A stretch of 64,000 nucleotides of DNA from Sanguibacter sp. HDW7 (GCF_011300875.1 NZ_CP049862.1:3286001-3350000), one strand, 5' to 3'; counted from the stretch's first letter, positions 7,021 through 16,609 are shown. Notes: generated by a model not told the origin, from the sequence alone. Made by a program: numbers and translations.

Positions 7021-9393
7021 GTGACCGAGTCGCACGTCGGAGACCTCATCGCCGAGCGGTATCGCCTGCGCGAGCGCGTCCCGTACGACGTCGAGGATGC
7101 CGAGCGCTGGCGGGGCGAGGACGAGATCCTCGGGCGGGACGTGCTCGTCACGCTCGTCGCGGGGCCGCGCGCGACCGTCGCGCTCGACGAGGCGCGTCGC
7201 GCGTCGCTCGTCATGGACCCGCGCCTCGTGCGCGTGCTCGATGTCGGCCAGGTCGAGGCCTCCCCGTACATCGTGGTCGAGCGCCCGTCGGGACGCACCC
7301 TCGAGGAGATCGTCCACGCGGACGGCCCGTTCTCGGGCGCGGAGGCGCGTGCGCTCGTCGGCGAGGTTGCCGAGGCCCTCGCTGTCGCCGAGAGGCGTGG
7401 GGTGCACCATGTCGCGCTGCGTCCGGGTGTCGTCCACGTCGTTCCGGGCAAGGTCCAGGTCGAGGGGCTCGGGTTCGACGGGGCGCTCGCCGACGGCACG
7501 CTCGGGGGCTCGCGCGCGAGCCTGCCCGCGGACGCCGCGGGCCTCGGACGCCTGCTGCAGTTCGCGCTCACCGGGCAGCGCATCGGCGACGTACCGGTGC
7601 CTCACGGCGCACTCGACTCCCCGGCGGACGACGACGTCGAGGCGGTCGCTCTCGCGAGCATCGCTGCCTCGCTCCTCACGACGCTCACGCCGTCGCTGCG
7701 CGCGCCGAGCGCGATCGCGGAGGAGCTGGGTCCGTGGGGCGAGGTGAGGCTGCCGGCGCCGCGTGCGGTGCCCGCTCCCCCGACGCCGGACGTTCCGGTG
7801 GCCGACGCGGCTGACATCGCCGGGGGCGACGTCCCGCAGCCTGACGACGAGCCGGCCGACTACCCGACCGCGGACGAGCTCCCCGACGGCGGTGCCGTTC
7901 CTCACGAGGTCTCGGCCGACGCTGCTGCGGGCGACGAGATCGCGGGCGCCGACGCTCACGACGCGACCGGATCCACGGTCGACGAGGTCGTCCCCGAGAC
8001 CCCGCACGGCGCCGCACCGCCGTCCTTCGCTCCCGCCCCTCCGGTCCCGGCACCCGACGTGCCTCCGGTCGACGCCGCCTCGGTCGACGCCGCCTCGGTC
8101 GGCGAGGCCCTCGCTGACGCGGCCCTCGTGCCTGGCGTCCCGACGCCGCCGTCGTCCCCCGCGCGGACGTCGGTGCGTGGCATGTTCGACGCGAGCGCCC
8201 TCGCGCCCACGATCCCCGGGACTCCTCAGCCTCCGCCCTCCGCGGCTCCCGTACGGCGCACGAGCGTGCTGGGTGCCTCGACGAGCGCCGCGGCGGGTGC
8301 CGCAGCAGGCGCCGTCGGTGGCACAGCCCTCGCGGGTGGCGCTGCTCTTGCTGGAACCGCCGCAGCGGCGGGCACCGCGGGCACCGGCGTCGCGGGCGCG
8401 GCGCGCGGGAGCATCGCGAGCGCTGTCGCCGGATCCGTCGCCGGTGCCGGCGCGGCCGCCTCAGGCATGGCAGTGAGCGCCTCGGCGGCGGGCGTTGCGG
8501 TGTCCGGCGCAGCGGCGTCCGGCGGTCTCGGCGGCGCGGCAGGAGCGTCGACGACCGCGGGCGCGTCCGCGACGGGCGTACGTCCGGCGGCAGCCCCGTC
8601 ACCATCGTTCGCCGCGGCGAGCGGGACCGCTCCCGGCGTGACCGTCGCCGCCGCATCGGGCGGCACCGGCTCCGCACCGTCGTGGGACTCTCTCGTCCCT
8701 GACCCGGGCGGAGCGACGCCCCGTCCGGGTCAGGCGCCCCGTCCCGGTGGCCAGGCCCGCACGTCGAGGCCTACGTCGTTCCGCTTCAACCCGACAGCCA
8801 TGGTGCTCGTCGTCGCGCTCGTCGCGGTCCTCGGCGGCGTGCTGTGGTCGGTGGACAACCTCACGGGCTTCAGGTCGCCGTTCCAGTGGGGCTCGAACGC
8901 CAGGCCGGTCGAGACGGGCGCGAACGGGGAACCCTCGTCCCCCGCGACATCGACCACGCCGCCCGTCCTGCCCGCGATCGACTCCGCGCAGCAGCTCGAC
9001 CCGGACGGCGACGAGAACGAGCACCCGGAGGCCGTCTCGCGCGCGATCGACCTCGACCCGACAACGTTCTGGTACACACGGACGTACCGGTCGCCGACGT
9101 TCGCCGGCATGGGCAAGCGCGGTGTCGGCATCGCGGTCACGCTCGAGAAGAAGGCGCCGGTCTCGACGGTCTACATCCAGTCGAACAGCACGGGCGGCCA
9201 CATGCAGGTCCGCGCGACCGACCCGGCAAAGCCCGACGGCGGGACGATCCTCTTCGAGGGGCCCGTCGCCAAGGACATGGAGATCGAGCTGACGAAGCCC
9301 GTCGAGGCGGAGCACATCGTCCTGTGGTTCACCGAGCTCCCGCAGACGTCGGGGCAGAACCGTGCCGAGATCCGTGAGATCTCGGTGTCCTGA
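7021..9393 (+). CDS. MurJ-type pseudokinase with extracellular discoidin-like domain
   Basis: A 790-residue protein whose parts match the C-terminal half of M. tuberculosis MviN. Residues about 10-240 have a Ser/Thr-kinase fold without catalytic features: no Gly-rich loop, VTLVAG in place of VAIK, HHVALRPGVVHV where HRDxKPxN is expected, GFDG where DFG is expected. Residues about 245-590 are Pro/Ala/Asp-rich, with an extreme Ala/Gly/Ser run at about 420-520. One membrane helix (AMVLVVALVAVLGGVLW, about residue 595) is followed by an outside domain with a discoidin-like pattern (DLDPTTFWYT, GIAVTLEK, VYIQSNSTGG). GTG start behind GGAAGGGG. In mycobacteria this domain, once phosphorylated, binds FhaA, which is also encoded here (44346-45056). 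Whether it controls MurJ in trans is inference. Confidence 0.8.
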   Translation: MTESHVGDLIAERYRLRERVPYDVEDAERWRGEDEILGRDVLVTLVAGPRATVALDEARRASLVMDPRLVRVLDVGQVEASPYIVVERPSGRTLEEIVHADGPFSGAEARALVGEVAEALAVAERRGVHHVALRPGVVHVVPGKVQVEGLGFDGALADGTLGGSRASLPADAAGLGRLLQFALTGQRIGDVPVPHGALDSPADDDVEAVALASIAASLLTTLTPSLRAPSAIAEELGPWGEVRLPAPRAVPAPPTPDVPVADAADIAGGDVPQPDDEPADYPTADELPDGGAVPHEVSADAAAGDEIAGADAHDATGSTVDEVVPETPHGAAPPSFAPAPPVPAPDVPPVDAASVDAASVGEALADAALVPGVPTPPSSPARTSVRGMFDASALAPTIPGTPQPPPSAAPVRRTSVLGASTSAAAGAAAGAVGGTALAGGAALAGTAAAAGTAGTGVAGAARGSIASAVAGSVAGAGAAASGMAVSASAAGVAVSGAAASGGLGGAAGASTTAGASATGVRPAAAPSPSFAAASGTAPGVTVAAASGGTGSAPSWDSLVPDPGGATPRPGQAPRPGGQARTSRPTSFRFNPTAMVLVVALVAVLGGVLWSVDNLTGFRSPFQWGSNARPVETGANGEPSSPATSTTPPVLPAIDSAQQLDPDGDENEHPEAVSRAIDLDPTTFWYTRTYRSPTFAGMGKRGVGIAVTLEKKAPVSTVYIQSNSTGGHMQVRATDPAKPDGGTILFEGPVAKDMEIELTKPVEAEHIVLWFTELPQTSGQNRAEIREISVS

Positions 9394-9459
9394 CCAGCGG
9401 GGAACAACCTGCGTGCCGCCCGGTGTTGACCGGGGGCAGACCTCAAGAGTGGAGAGCAC

Positions 9460-10437
9460 GTGAGCATCGAGACCAGCGGGGACGTCCGCGACCTCATCAT
9501 CGTCGGTTCGGGTCCTGCCGGGTACACGGCTGCCGTCTACGCGGCGCGTGCCGGCCTGGCCCCCCTCGTCCTCGCCGGCGCGTTCACGGCGGGCGGCGCC
9601 CTCATGAACACGACGGACGTCGAGAACTTCCCTGGCTTCCCCGACGGCATCATGGGTCCCGAGCTCATGGCGGGCATGCAGCAGCAGGCTGAGCGCTTCG
9701 GCGCCGAGATCGAGTGGGACGACGCGACCGAGGTCGACCTCACCGGCGACGTCAAGGTCGTCACGTCCTCCGAGGGCAACGTGTACCGCGCTCGCGCCGT
9801 CATCCTCGCGACGGGCTCGGCGTACCGCGAGCTCGGTCTCGACGACGAGAAGCGGCTCTCGGGCCGCGGCGTCTCGTGGTGCGCGACGTGCGACGGCTTC
9901 TTCTTCAAGGACCAGCACATCGCGGTCGTCGGCGGCGGGGACTCCGCGGTCGAGGAGGCGACGTTCCTCACGCGCTTCGGCTCGAAGGTGACGATGATCC
10001 ACCGTCGTGACGAGCTCCGGGCGTCGAAGATCATGGCGGACCGTGCCCACAACGACCCGAAGATCACGTTCGCGTGGAACTCTGAGGTTGTCGGCATCTC
10101 GGGTGACGAGAAGGTCAGCGCGCTCACGCTCCGCGACACTGTGACGGGTGAGGAGCGCGTGCTCGACGCGACCGCGCTGTTCGTCGCGATCGGCCACGAG
10201 CCGCGCACGGACCTCGTGAAGGGTCAGGTGGAGCTCGACGAGAACGGCTACATCGTCGTCGAGGGCCGTTCGACGCGCACCAACATCTCGGGCGTGTTCG
10301 CGTGCGGCGACGCTGTCGACCACACGTACCGCCAGGCGATCACGGCGGCCGGCTCGGGCTGCTCGGCCGCGCTCGACGCGCAGCACTTCCTCGCGGCTCT
10401 CGACGACGCCCCTGCGGCCGTCGCCGTGGAGGCATGA
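9460..10437 (+). CDS. trxB: Thioredoxin-disulfide reductase
   Basis: Cytoplasmic FAD/NADPH flavoenzyme that reduces thioredoxin. 325 residues, the usual length. FAD site [17 protein letters not shown] near residue 18, redox pair Cys141-Ala-Thr-Cys144, NADPH site [15 protein letters not shown] near residue 160, and the second FAD motif [10 protein letters not shown] near residue 281. GTG start behind GGAGAG. The stop overlaps the trxA ATG (TGATG), so the reductase and its substrate are translated together. In M. tuberculosis trxB2 is preceded by sigM and its anti-sigma gene; neither is present here. Confidence 0.95.
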   Translation: MSIETSGDVRDLIIVGSGPAGYTAAVYAARAGLAPLVLAGAFTAGGALMNTTDVENFPGFPDGIMGPELMAGMQQQAERFGAEIEWDDATEVDLTGDVKVVTSSEGNVYRARAVILATGSAYRELGLDDEKRLSGRGVSWCATCDGFFFKDQHIAVVGGGDSAVEEATFLTRFGSKVTMIHRRDELRASKIMADRAHNDPKITFAWNSEVVGISGDEKVSALTLRDTVTGEERVLDATALFVAIGHEPRTDLVKGQVELDENGYIVVEGRSTRTNISGVFACGDAVDHTYRQAITAAGSGCSAALDAQHFLAALDDAPAAVAVEA

Positions 10438-10763
10438 TGGGTGCCGTCACAGTCACCGACGCGACGTGGGCCGACGAGGTCCTCGGCGCCGACGTCCCGG
10501 TGCTCGTGGACTTCTGGGCCCCGTGGTGCGCCCCGTGCCGCCAGGTCGCCCCGATCGTCGAGGAGCTCGCGGTCCAGTTCAAGGACCGCGTCAAGGTCGC
10601 CAAGCTCAACACGGACGAGAACCAGGCGACGACGGCCGCGTACGGCATCATCTCGATCCCGACGATCAACATCTACCGTGGCGGCGAGCTCGTCCGTTCG
10701 ATCGTCGGCGGACGTCCGCGCCAGGTGCTCGCCAAGGAGCTCGAGGATGTCCTCACGGGCTGA
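10437..10763 (+). CDS. trxA: Thioredoxin
   Basis: A 108-residue thioredoxin that donates electrons to reductases and keeps cytoplasmic thiols reduced. Active site is Trp30-Cys31-Ala-Pro-Cys34, i.e. WCAPC and not the common WCGPC; the cis-proline loop (SIPT) is present. Two adjacent in-frame ATGs exist (10434 and 10437); the second is chosen because the GGAGG at 10428-10432 is then 4 bases away and not 1. It overlaps the trxB stop by one base. Followed by a strong hairpin terminator. Confidence 0.95.
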   Translation: MGAVTVTDATWADEVLGADVPVLVDFWAPWCAPCRQVAPIVEELAVQFKDRVKVAKLNTDENQATTAAYGIISIPTINIYRGGELVRSIVGGRPRQVLAKELEDVLTG

Positions 10764-10813
10764 CCCGCTCCCCTGCTATACGCGCTGGAGGCGCTGAACG
10801 GCCTCTGTGACGA

Positions 10814-10848
10814 CTGAAGGCCCCGATCCTTTGGATCGGGGCCTTCAG
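10814..10848. terminator. Bidirectional terminator between trxA and parB
   Basis: Perfect 16-bp stem (10814-10829 with 10833-10848) and a TTT loop, between converging genes. Confidence 0.8.
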
Positions 10849-10873
10849 CGTGCGTACGGCCGCCTGGGGGCGT

Positions 10874-11872
10874 TCAGCGCTTGCGGAGGATGCCCGGGTC
10901 GTCGGGGACCATGACGTCGAGGATCCGGTTGAGGTCCTCGACCGACGCGAACTCGATCGTCATCTTGCCGCGTGCGCGTCCGAGGTTGACCTTGACGCGC
11001 GTCTCGAAGCGGTCGGAGAGGCGCGTCGCGAGCTCGTCGACGGCCGCGCTACGGGTGCCGGCACGCGGCTTGCGGGGCGCGGGGCGCGGCTCGAGGCCTC
11101 CGAGCGCGACGATCTCTTCGGTCGCGCGGACTGAGAGACCCTCGGCGACGATGCGCTGGGCGAGCCGCTCGATCGCGGCGGCATCCTGAAGCCCGAGCAG
11201 TGCACGGGCGTGACCGGCGCTGAGGACCCCCGCAGCGACCCGGCGCTGGACGAGCGCCGGCAGCTTGAGGAGACGGAGCGTGTTGGAGATCTGCGGGCGG
11301 GAGCGCGAGATGCGGGTCGCGAGCTCCTCGTGGGTGCAACCGAAGTCGTCGAGGAGCTGCTGGTACGCGGCGGCCTCCTCGAGCGGGTTGAGGGCCGCGC
11401 GGTGAAGGTTCTCGAGCAGGGCGTCCCGCAGGAGGTCGTCGTCCTCGGTGACGCGGACGATCGCGGGGATCGTCTCCTTGCCGGCCTCGCGCGACGCGCG
11501 CCAGCGGCGCTCGCCCATGATGAGCTCGTAGGGCACCTCGCCGCTCGGGTCGGGACGCACGACGATCGGCTGGAGCACGCCGATCTCGGTGATGGACCCG
11601 ATGAGCTCGTTGAGGTCGTCCTCGTCGAAGACGGTGCGGGGCTGTCGCGAGTTGGGCCGGATGTCGTCGAGCGGGATCTCGAGGAACGTCGCACCGGGGA
11701 CGGGGACCAGGCCCTCGTCGTCGACGATGTCCACGGGAGTCATGGTCGTGGCGATCGTCGCGGCGGTGGAACCGCCGCCGGGGAAGAAGACGTCGACGGG
11801 ACGCTCTTCGGTCGACGTCGTGGGGATGAGGGCCCCGAGCCCGCGGCCGAGTCCTCGCCTCTTCTCGCTCAT
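10874..11872 (-). CDS. parB: Chromosome partitioning protein ParB
   Basis: CTP-dependent DNA clamp that loads at parS and spreads to make the partition complex. 332 residues: N-terminal ParA-contact motif ([14 protein letters not shown], residues 4-17), ParB/Srx domain with the MGERRWRAS box that binds CTP, a helix-turn-helix ([20 protein letters not shown]), and a C-terminal dimerisation region. A linker of about 45 residues follows the N-terminal motif. Its ATG overlaps the parA stop (ATGA). Its targets, five parS sites, lie within and downstream of parA, rsmG and the 13669-16064 block. Confidence 0.96.
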   Translation of the reverse strand: MSEKRRGLGRGLGALIPTTSTEERPVDVFFPGGGSTAATIATTMTPVDIVDDEGLVPVPGATFLEIPLDDIRPNSRQPRTVFDEDDLNELIGSITEIGVLQPIVVRPDPSGEVPYELIMGERRWRASREAGKETIPAIVRVTEDDDLLRDALLENLHRAALNPLEEAAAYQQLLDDFGCTHEELATRISRSRPQISNTLRLLKLPALVQRRVAAGVLSAGHARALLGLQDAAAIERLAQRIVAEGLSVRATEEIVALGGLEPRPAPRKPRAGTRSAAVDELATRLSDRFETRVKVNLGRARGKMTIEFASVEDLNRILDVMVPDDPGILRKR

Positions 11873-12903
11873 GCGTCCTGCCTCTGCTCCGGGGTGGGGG
11901 TGGTCGTTCCGCGCTCCGCGATCTCGCGGGCCGCCTCGAGGTAGGCGAGGGCGCCCGTCGAGTTGGGGTCGTACGTCATGACGGTCTGGCCGTACGAGGG
12001 CGCCTCGGAGACGCGGACCGAGCGCGGGATCGCGGTGAGCAGAGTCTGGTCGGGGAAGTGCTCGCGCACCTCTGCGGCGACCTGCTGCGCGAGGTTGGTG
12101 CGGCCGTCGTACATCGTCAGGAGGATCGTCGCGAGGTGGAGCTCCTGGTTGAGGTGCGACTGGATCATGCTGATCGTCTTGAGCAGCTGGCTGAGCCCCT
12201 CGAGCGCGTAGTACTCGCACTGGATGGGGATGAGTACCTCGCGCCCAGTGACGAACGCGTTGACGGTGAGCAGGCCGAGGGACGGAGGGCAGTCGACAAG
12301 CACGTAGTCGAGCCGCTCCTCCCCTGCTGCCTCGCGCTCGGCAAGGTACGCGTCGAGGGCTCGGCGGAGCCGAGTCTCCCGCGAGACGAGCGAGACGAGC
12401 TCGATCTCGGCACCGGAGAGGTCGATCGTCGCGGGGACGCACCAGAGGCTCTCGATGTCCGGGCAGCGCTGGACGACGTCCCGCATCGGGGTGTCGTTGA
12501 CGAGCACGTCGTACACCGAGGGCGTGCCGGAGCGGTGCTCGACGCCGAGCGCGGTCGACGCGTTGCCCTGCGGGTCGTTGTCGATGACGAGGACGTTGAG
12601 GCCCGACTGCGCAAGGCCGGCCGCGAGGTTGACGGCCGACGTCGTCTTGCCGACGCCGCCCTTCTGGTTCGCGACCGTGATGATGCGCGTCCGCTCAGGC
12701 TTGGGGAACCTGCGACCACGGAGACTGATGCGTCGGCGCGCGTCGAGCGCGAGCTGCGCAGCGAGCGGTGTGTCGTCCTCGAACGAGGGCACGCTCTCCA
12801 TGATCTGGGAACGGCGCCGCTCCTCGTGGCTCTGGTGCTCGTACGGCGATGTTCCACGTGAAACATCGTTCGTCGTGCGCGCTGTCGTGGCGTCGTCGGT
12901 CAC
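11869..12903 (-). CDS. parA: Chromosome partitioning ATPase ParA (Soj)
   Basis: Walker-type ATPase that positions ParB-parS complexes and so segregates the origin. 344 residues; deviant Walker A KGGVGKTT at 81-88, followed by [11 protein letters not shown] (Walker A') and [10 protein letters not shown] (Walker B). The N-terminal 70 residues before the core are longer than in Bacillus Soj, as is common in Actinobacteria. GTG start at 12903 behind GAGGGAG. A parS site lies inside the first 20 codons and there encodes Val-Ser-Arg-Gly-Thr. Co-transcribed with parB and probably rsmG. Confidence 0.96.
   Translation of the reverse strand: MTDDATTARTTNDVSRGTSPYEHQSHEERRRSQIMESVPSFEDDTPLAAQLALDARRRISLRGRRFPKPERTRIITVANQKGGVGKTTSAVNLAAGLAQSGLNVLVIDNDPQGNASTALGVEHRSGTPSVYDVLVNDTPMRDVVQRCPDIESLWCVPATIDLSGAEIELVSLVSRETRLRRALDAYLAEREAAGEERLDYVLVDCPPSLGLLTVNAFVTGREVLIPIQCEYYALEGLSQLLKTISMIQSHLNQELHLATILLTMYDGRTNLAQQVAAEVREHFPDQTLLTAIPRSVRVSEAPSYGQTVMTYDPNSTGALAYLEAAREIAERGTTTPTPEQRQDA
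12850..12865. promoter_or_regulatory. parS site 1 (inside parA)
   Basis: TGTTCCACGTGAAACA: one mismatch to the universal parS TGTTTCACGTGAAACA. Lies in the 5' end of parA. Confidence 0.9.
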
Positions 12904-12969
12904 GCGTCTCCCTCTCGTCCCTGAGGCTCCGGCCTGGGGTATCGCTCGTCGTGCGTCATCGAGTCCGCG

Positions 12970-13668
12970 TCATCGGGTACGCGTCGCGGTGACGACGGAC
13001 GTCGTGTCGAGGCCGTCGATCGTCGGCGCCTCATGCACCTGGGCGTCGGTCGCGCCGTACTTCCGCAGCACCTTGGTCGCAGCGTCGATCTCGTCCTGTG
13101 CGGAGCGTCCCTTGAGGACGACAAGCTCTCCCCCGCGCTTGAGCAGCGGGAAGGCCCAACGTCCGAGCTTGTCGAGCGCAGCGACCGCGCGTGCTGTCAC
13201 GGCGTCAGCCTCGAAGGCGTCGTGGAACTCCTCGGCTCGACCGCGCTTCACCTCGACGTTCCCGAGCCCGAGGGCGTCCGCGACCTCGCTGAGCCAGGTG
13301 CATCGCCGCTCCATCGGCTCGACGAGCAGCACCTGCGCACGCGGACGCATCGCAGCGATGACGATCCCCGGAAGACCTGCCCCAGATCCGAGGTCGACGA
13401 TCGTCCCTTCCTCCGGGAGGAACGGAACGACGGAGGCCGAGTTGAGAATGTGTCGCGACCACAGTCGCGGAACCTCACGGGGGCCGATAAGTCCACGGAG
13501 CTCACCCTGGTCGACGAGCGCGTCGTGAAAGGCGCGCACCGTCGTGAAGGACTCGCCGAAGTACTCGACAAGCCGCGGGTCCTCCGACGTGATGTCCTGC
13601 TCGGCCACGGCCTCCACGGACGGTGTTTCACGTGAAACGTCGTCGTGTACCTGGGGGGTTGCAGCCAC
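12970..13668 (-). CDS. rsmG: 16S rRNA (guanine-N7) methyltransferase RsmG (GidB)
   Basis: Methylates N7 of the guanine equivalent to G527 in the 530 loop of 16S rRNA; loss of function often gives low-level streptomycin resistance. 232 residues with the SAM site VDLGSGAGLPGIV near residue 94, LLVEPMERR and the RAVAALDKL segment. The GTG at 13668 is chosen because AAGGAG lies 6 bases upstream; a frame open to 13791 has no such signal. A parS site is embedded in codons 10-15, where it encodes Val-Ser-Arg-Glu-Thr. 66 bases separate it from parA, so it is probably the first gene of an rsmG-parA-parB unit. Confidence 0.93.
   Translation of the reverse strand: MAATPQVHDDVSRETPSVEAVAEQDITSEDPRLVEYFGESFTTVRAFHDALVDQGELRGLIGPREVPRLWSRHILNSASVVPFLPEEGTIVDLGSGAGLPGIVIAAMRPRAQVLLVEPMERRCTWLSEVADALGLGNVEVKRGRAEEFHDAFEADAVTARAVAALDKLGRWAFPLLKRGGELVVLKGRSAQDEIDAATKVLRKYGATDAQVHEAPTIDGLDTTSVVTATRTR
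13624..13639. promoter_or_regulatory. parS site 2 (inside rsmG)
   Basis: TGTTTCACGTGAAACG; the 14-bp palindromic core GTTTCACGTGAAAC is perfect. Confidence 0.95.
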
Positions 13669-14452
13669 GCGGGACTCCTTCGGCTCGGGATTCCGTCCTA
13701 GGTTACCCCTCACCTCCGACACTTGAGAGCGGCGACGATGACCCTGTGAGCCACGTCCCGCCACGGGTCGCTCGAGGCGCGGGCCCTGCACCCTGTCCCC
13801 TCACGACGCCGTGAGCTGATCCGTCGACGCCAGTGGGTTGCTCGCGCCGACACCTGTACCTCACGCCCCAGAGTCGTTGCCCCGCGGGAGCCTCCCCGGG
13901 GTCTGGGCCGGGAGATCCGTGTCGCGGGTCCGCAACCCAATGGTCCGAACCCGGGGCCCACGTCTTGGGCGCGGAGCCAGAACCGGAGCCCGGCGCCGTG
14001 CAGTGTCCCGCGACGCCAACGCCAGGGACGAACATTCGAGGCCACCAGGGACCAGACCCTCCCCCACGCGAGAGGTCGATCCATCGAGCGATCGTGCAAC
14101 CTGTCGCTACTCATTCCGACACTGCCGACACGACGTCCGGCGCAGTGCCGTCCGGGATCTCAAGAGGGCGACACCCGTCGCGCGACAGCGGTGCCGACTA
14201 CGACAGGACCAGCTCCGTCCTTCACCGACCACGGCCCCTCCGCTCGAGCCGCATCGGGAGCCCCGAACCCCGGCCATGCTCGATCCCCATGCGTGCCGGC
14301 CCTCCGGACGGCGCACGTTCCCATTGCTCGACGCAGGACGGCCAACATGTGCGCAAAGCGTTGCGTACCCCGCTGGGTCCCCCGCTCAACCGAGAAGCTA
14401 CACCCGCAGGCGACCCAACCCCGAACCCAGGTTTGGGTCCGGACCACGTCGA

Positions 14453-14468
14453 CGTTTCACGTGAAACA
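14453..14468. promoter_or_regulatory. parS site 3
   Basis: CGTTTCACGTGAAACA, perfect 14-bp core, in the gene-free block. Confidence 0.95.
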
Positions 14469-15348
14469 CGGCGCCCTCTCGTATCGACGCAGCGACTCAG
14501 CGACGCGCAGAAGCGCTCCGGCCGTTCCGCCGCGCGCACGAGCGACCAGGACGTCCCGCCGCTCGCACACGGGATCCCACCCCTTCACCGCCCGCACGAG
14601 CCGACCTGCCCCCTCGATGACCCTAGTCTCAGGAAGCTCCTCACGAGACATGAGCCACGCGGGCCACACAGCTCGATCGGACGCCGAACAGGTTGTGCCA
14701 AGCCACAACGCATCCACTGCGTGACTGCGCAGTCGGCTCGTGGGAAAGGAGATCGATGCGTCGACGTTCGTACAGCGCTGCGCGACTCGGAGATGTGGCC
14801 CGGCCACATCACGCGGCGGAGGCGTCGACGTAGCACTGGCGCTCCCAACGCAGGTCGCGAGCCGGACGGACTGGACTGGACTCACCATCCGCGACTGCGC
14901 GCCGGGCCCCGGTTCCCGAAACTCGGACGCGTCACACGTGACCGCGCCGCTGGCCCAGGTGAGGAACTGGTACGGACAGGACACGGCGGAGCCATCGACC
15001 GTGCTGGCTCGAACTCGAGCTCGGGCGCTGGCTCCGGCGCCACGTCCGGATTCGGTTCCAGGCTCGCGTCCGCCTCCTGCTCCCGATCCGGGGTTAGCCC
15101 GGCCTCGGCACCTGGTCCGACTTCAGGTCCGGGTCCGAGGCCTGCTCCGGGTCCCGTGCAAGGTCCGGCGCATCCAGGTCCACCTCCTGGTCCGGAGCAA
15201 AGTCGCCACCTGAGCTGCTCGATCCTCAACCGCTCACCGCTCGTCAAAGGAGACCCGTCGGCAGATCATGGGACACAGCTTCGCCCACGGCCAACTCAGT
15301 CACGAGGCCGCGACCGCCAGGCGTGTTGCCGAGGCCGAGCGATCACGT

Positions 15349-15364
15349 CGTTTCACGTGAAACC
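15349..15364. promoter_or_regulatory. parS site 4
   Basis: CGTTTCACGTGAAACC, perfect 14-bp core, in the gene-free block. Confidence 0.95.
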
Positions 15365-15708
15365 CAGCAGCCGCCCAGACACAGAGGCATCCGCATCACC
15401 CCATCAGCGCTCGCGATCTGCCGTAGGCACGGTCGCCGCAGCGCCGACGCCAGCTCTCGCCATTCAGCTCACCGTTCACAGCTCGCCCGGCCTCCTGACA
15501 CTCATCCGGGTGCACCGGCCCCCGCAGACCGGGTCGAGCGACTACGGCACAAAAAGCCACGGCTTGCGCGAAGGGGCGCGAGCCACTGCCCTCCCCACGA
15601 CCTGCCAGCAGCTGGTGGAACTCGGCGCAGGAGCGAACAAGGTCCACACTCCAACCTCCGGGGGCGAACTCGACGACCTCTGCTCACCCTGGGGTCCGAG
15701 CGCCGGAC

Positions 15709-15764
15709 ACCGAGCACCGAGCACCGAGCACCGAGCACCGAGCACCGAGCACCGAGCACCGAGC
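15709..15764. repeat. Tandem array, 8 copies of ACCGAGC
   Basis: Eight exact head-to-tail copies of the 7-bp unit ACCGAGC. The unit length is not a multiple of 3, so it cycles all frames and does not suggest a protein repeat; such arrays vary in copy number by slippage. Confidence 0.95.
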
Positions 15765-15962
15765 AGACACTCCCACCACAGGACCGGGCTGACGCGCGCC
15801 GGGCCCACCACGGGGTCCCACACCACAGAGGTCCGGTCGCACCGTGAATGCTGGACGGACCCCGTGGACCGTCTCATCGGCGCCACACCAACTGGGCGAC
15901 CGCCGATATCCGAAGACCACCGGAACACACCCCGGCCGCCGATCGCGCTAGCCACCACACAA

Positions 15963-15978
15963 TGTTTCACGTGAAACG
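15963..15978. promoter_or_regulatory. parS site 5
   Basis: TGTTTCACGTGAAACG, perfect 14-bp core, at the jag-proximal end of the gene-free block. Confidence 0.95.
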
Positions 15979-16064
15979 GTGGTGCGACGAGGATCGCCTG
16001 GAGAGCTGTTGCGTTGCGAGAGACGAAGCGCAAGGGCATCCGAAGGGACCACCCGTAGGAACGA

Positions 16065-16100
16065 CGACGGCCCGCCTCCCTGCAGGGAGGCGGGCCGTCG
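16065..16100. terminator. Terminator downstream of jag
   Basis: A 36-bp perfect palindrome (two 18-bp arms) that starts 8 bases after the jag stop codon on the minus strand. Confidence 0.75.
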
Positions 16101-16108
16101 GGAACAGG

Positions 16109-16609
16109 TCAGGCCGAGGGGCTGATCGTGATGTGTCGCGCCGGGTCGACACCGTGCGACTCGCTCGTGAACCCTGCAGCCGTGACGACGTCGTGCACGA
16201 CCTTCCGCTCGAACGCGTTCATGGGGTCGAGGGCCACCGACTCACCCGACTCGCGGACGGCCGCGATCGTCTCTTCGGCAAGCTTCGTCAGCTCGACCCG
16301 GCGTCCGGCACGGTATCCCGCGATGTCGAGCATGAGCCGGCTGCGCTCGCCCGTGCGCGCCTGCACCGCGAGCCGCGTGAGCTCCTGGAGAGCGTCGAGG
16401 ACCTCGCCGTCGTCGCCGACCAGCTCGGCCAGCTGCGCGGCGTCGTCTGCCACGACCTCGACCGTGGCACGGCCATGGTCGATGTCCATGTCGATCTCAC
16501 CATCGAGATCCGCGATGTCGAGAAGCTCTTCGAGGTAGTCCGCGGCGATCTCGCCCTCCTCTTCGAGGCGGCTCGTCGTCGACTTCGGCTCGGTGTTCTG
16601 GGTCGTCAC
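16109..16609 (-). CDS. Jag/KhpB family RNA-binding protein (KH-R3H)
   Basis: A 166-residue protein with a KH domain (about residues 30-95, ending in LQELTRLAVQARTGERSRLM) and an R3H domain (RxxxH type; DPMNAFERKVVHDVVTAAG). It lacks the Jag_N domain of Bacillus SpoIIIJ-associated protein, which is usual in Actinobacteria. With KhpA-type partners such proteins bind RNA and influence cell division and envelope genes. GTG start at 16609 with AGGAG seven bases upstream. Last gene of the rpmH-rnpA-yidD-yidC-jag unit. Confidence 0.88.
   Translation of the reverse strand: MTTQNTEPKSTTSRLEEEGEIAADYLEELLDIADLDGEIDMDIDHGRATVEVVADDAAQLAELVGDDGEVLDALQELTRLAVQARTGERSRLMLDIAGYRAGRRVELTKLAEETIAAVRESGESVALDPMNAFERKVVHDVVTAAGFTSESHGVDPARHITISPSA

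Larger units (their letters stand above)
13669..16064. other. 2.4-kb block without a credible gene, carrying three parS sites
   Basis: Between the rsmG start and the jag terminator no frame shows a ribosome binding site, a known domain or the strong third-position GC bias of the neighbouring genes. The longest open frame (13833-15974, plus strand, 713 codons) is Pro/Ser/Arg/His-rich and of low complexity; several other frames are equally open. The block contains three perfect-core parS sites (14453, 15349, 15963) spaced about 0.6-0.9 kb, GGTCCG-rich imperfect repeats at about 15020-15200, and a 7-bp tandem array at 15709-15764. By eye it is less GC-rich than the genes. It may act as the core of the ParB partition complex. 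An older gene that has decayed cannot be excluded. Confidence 0.6.

Noticed and set aside
13833-15974. A 713-codon open frame in the parS block
   Set aside because: Low-complexity Pro/Ser/Arg/His composition, no start signal, no family, weak codon bias, and other frames are equally open; length follows from high GC.
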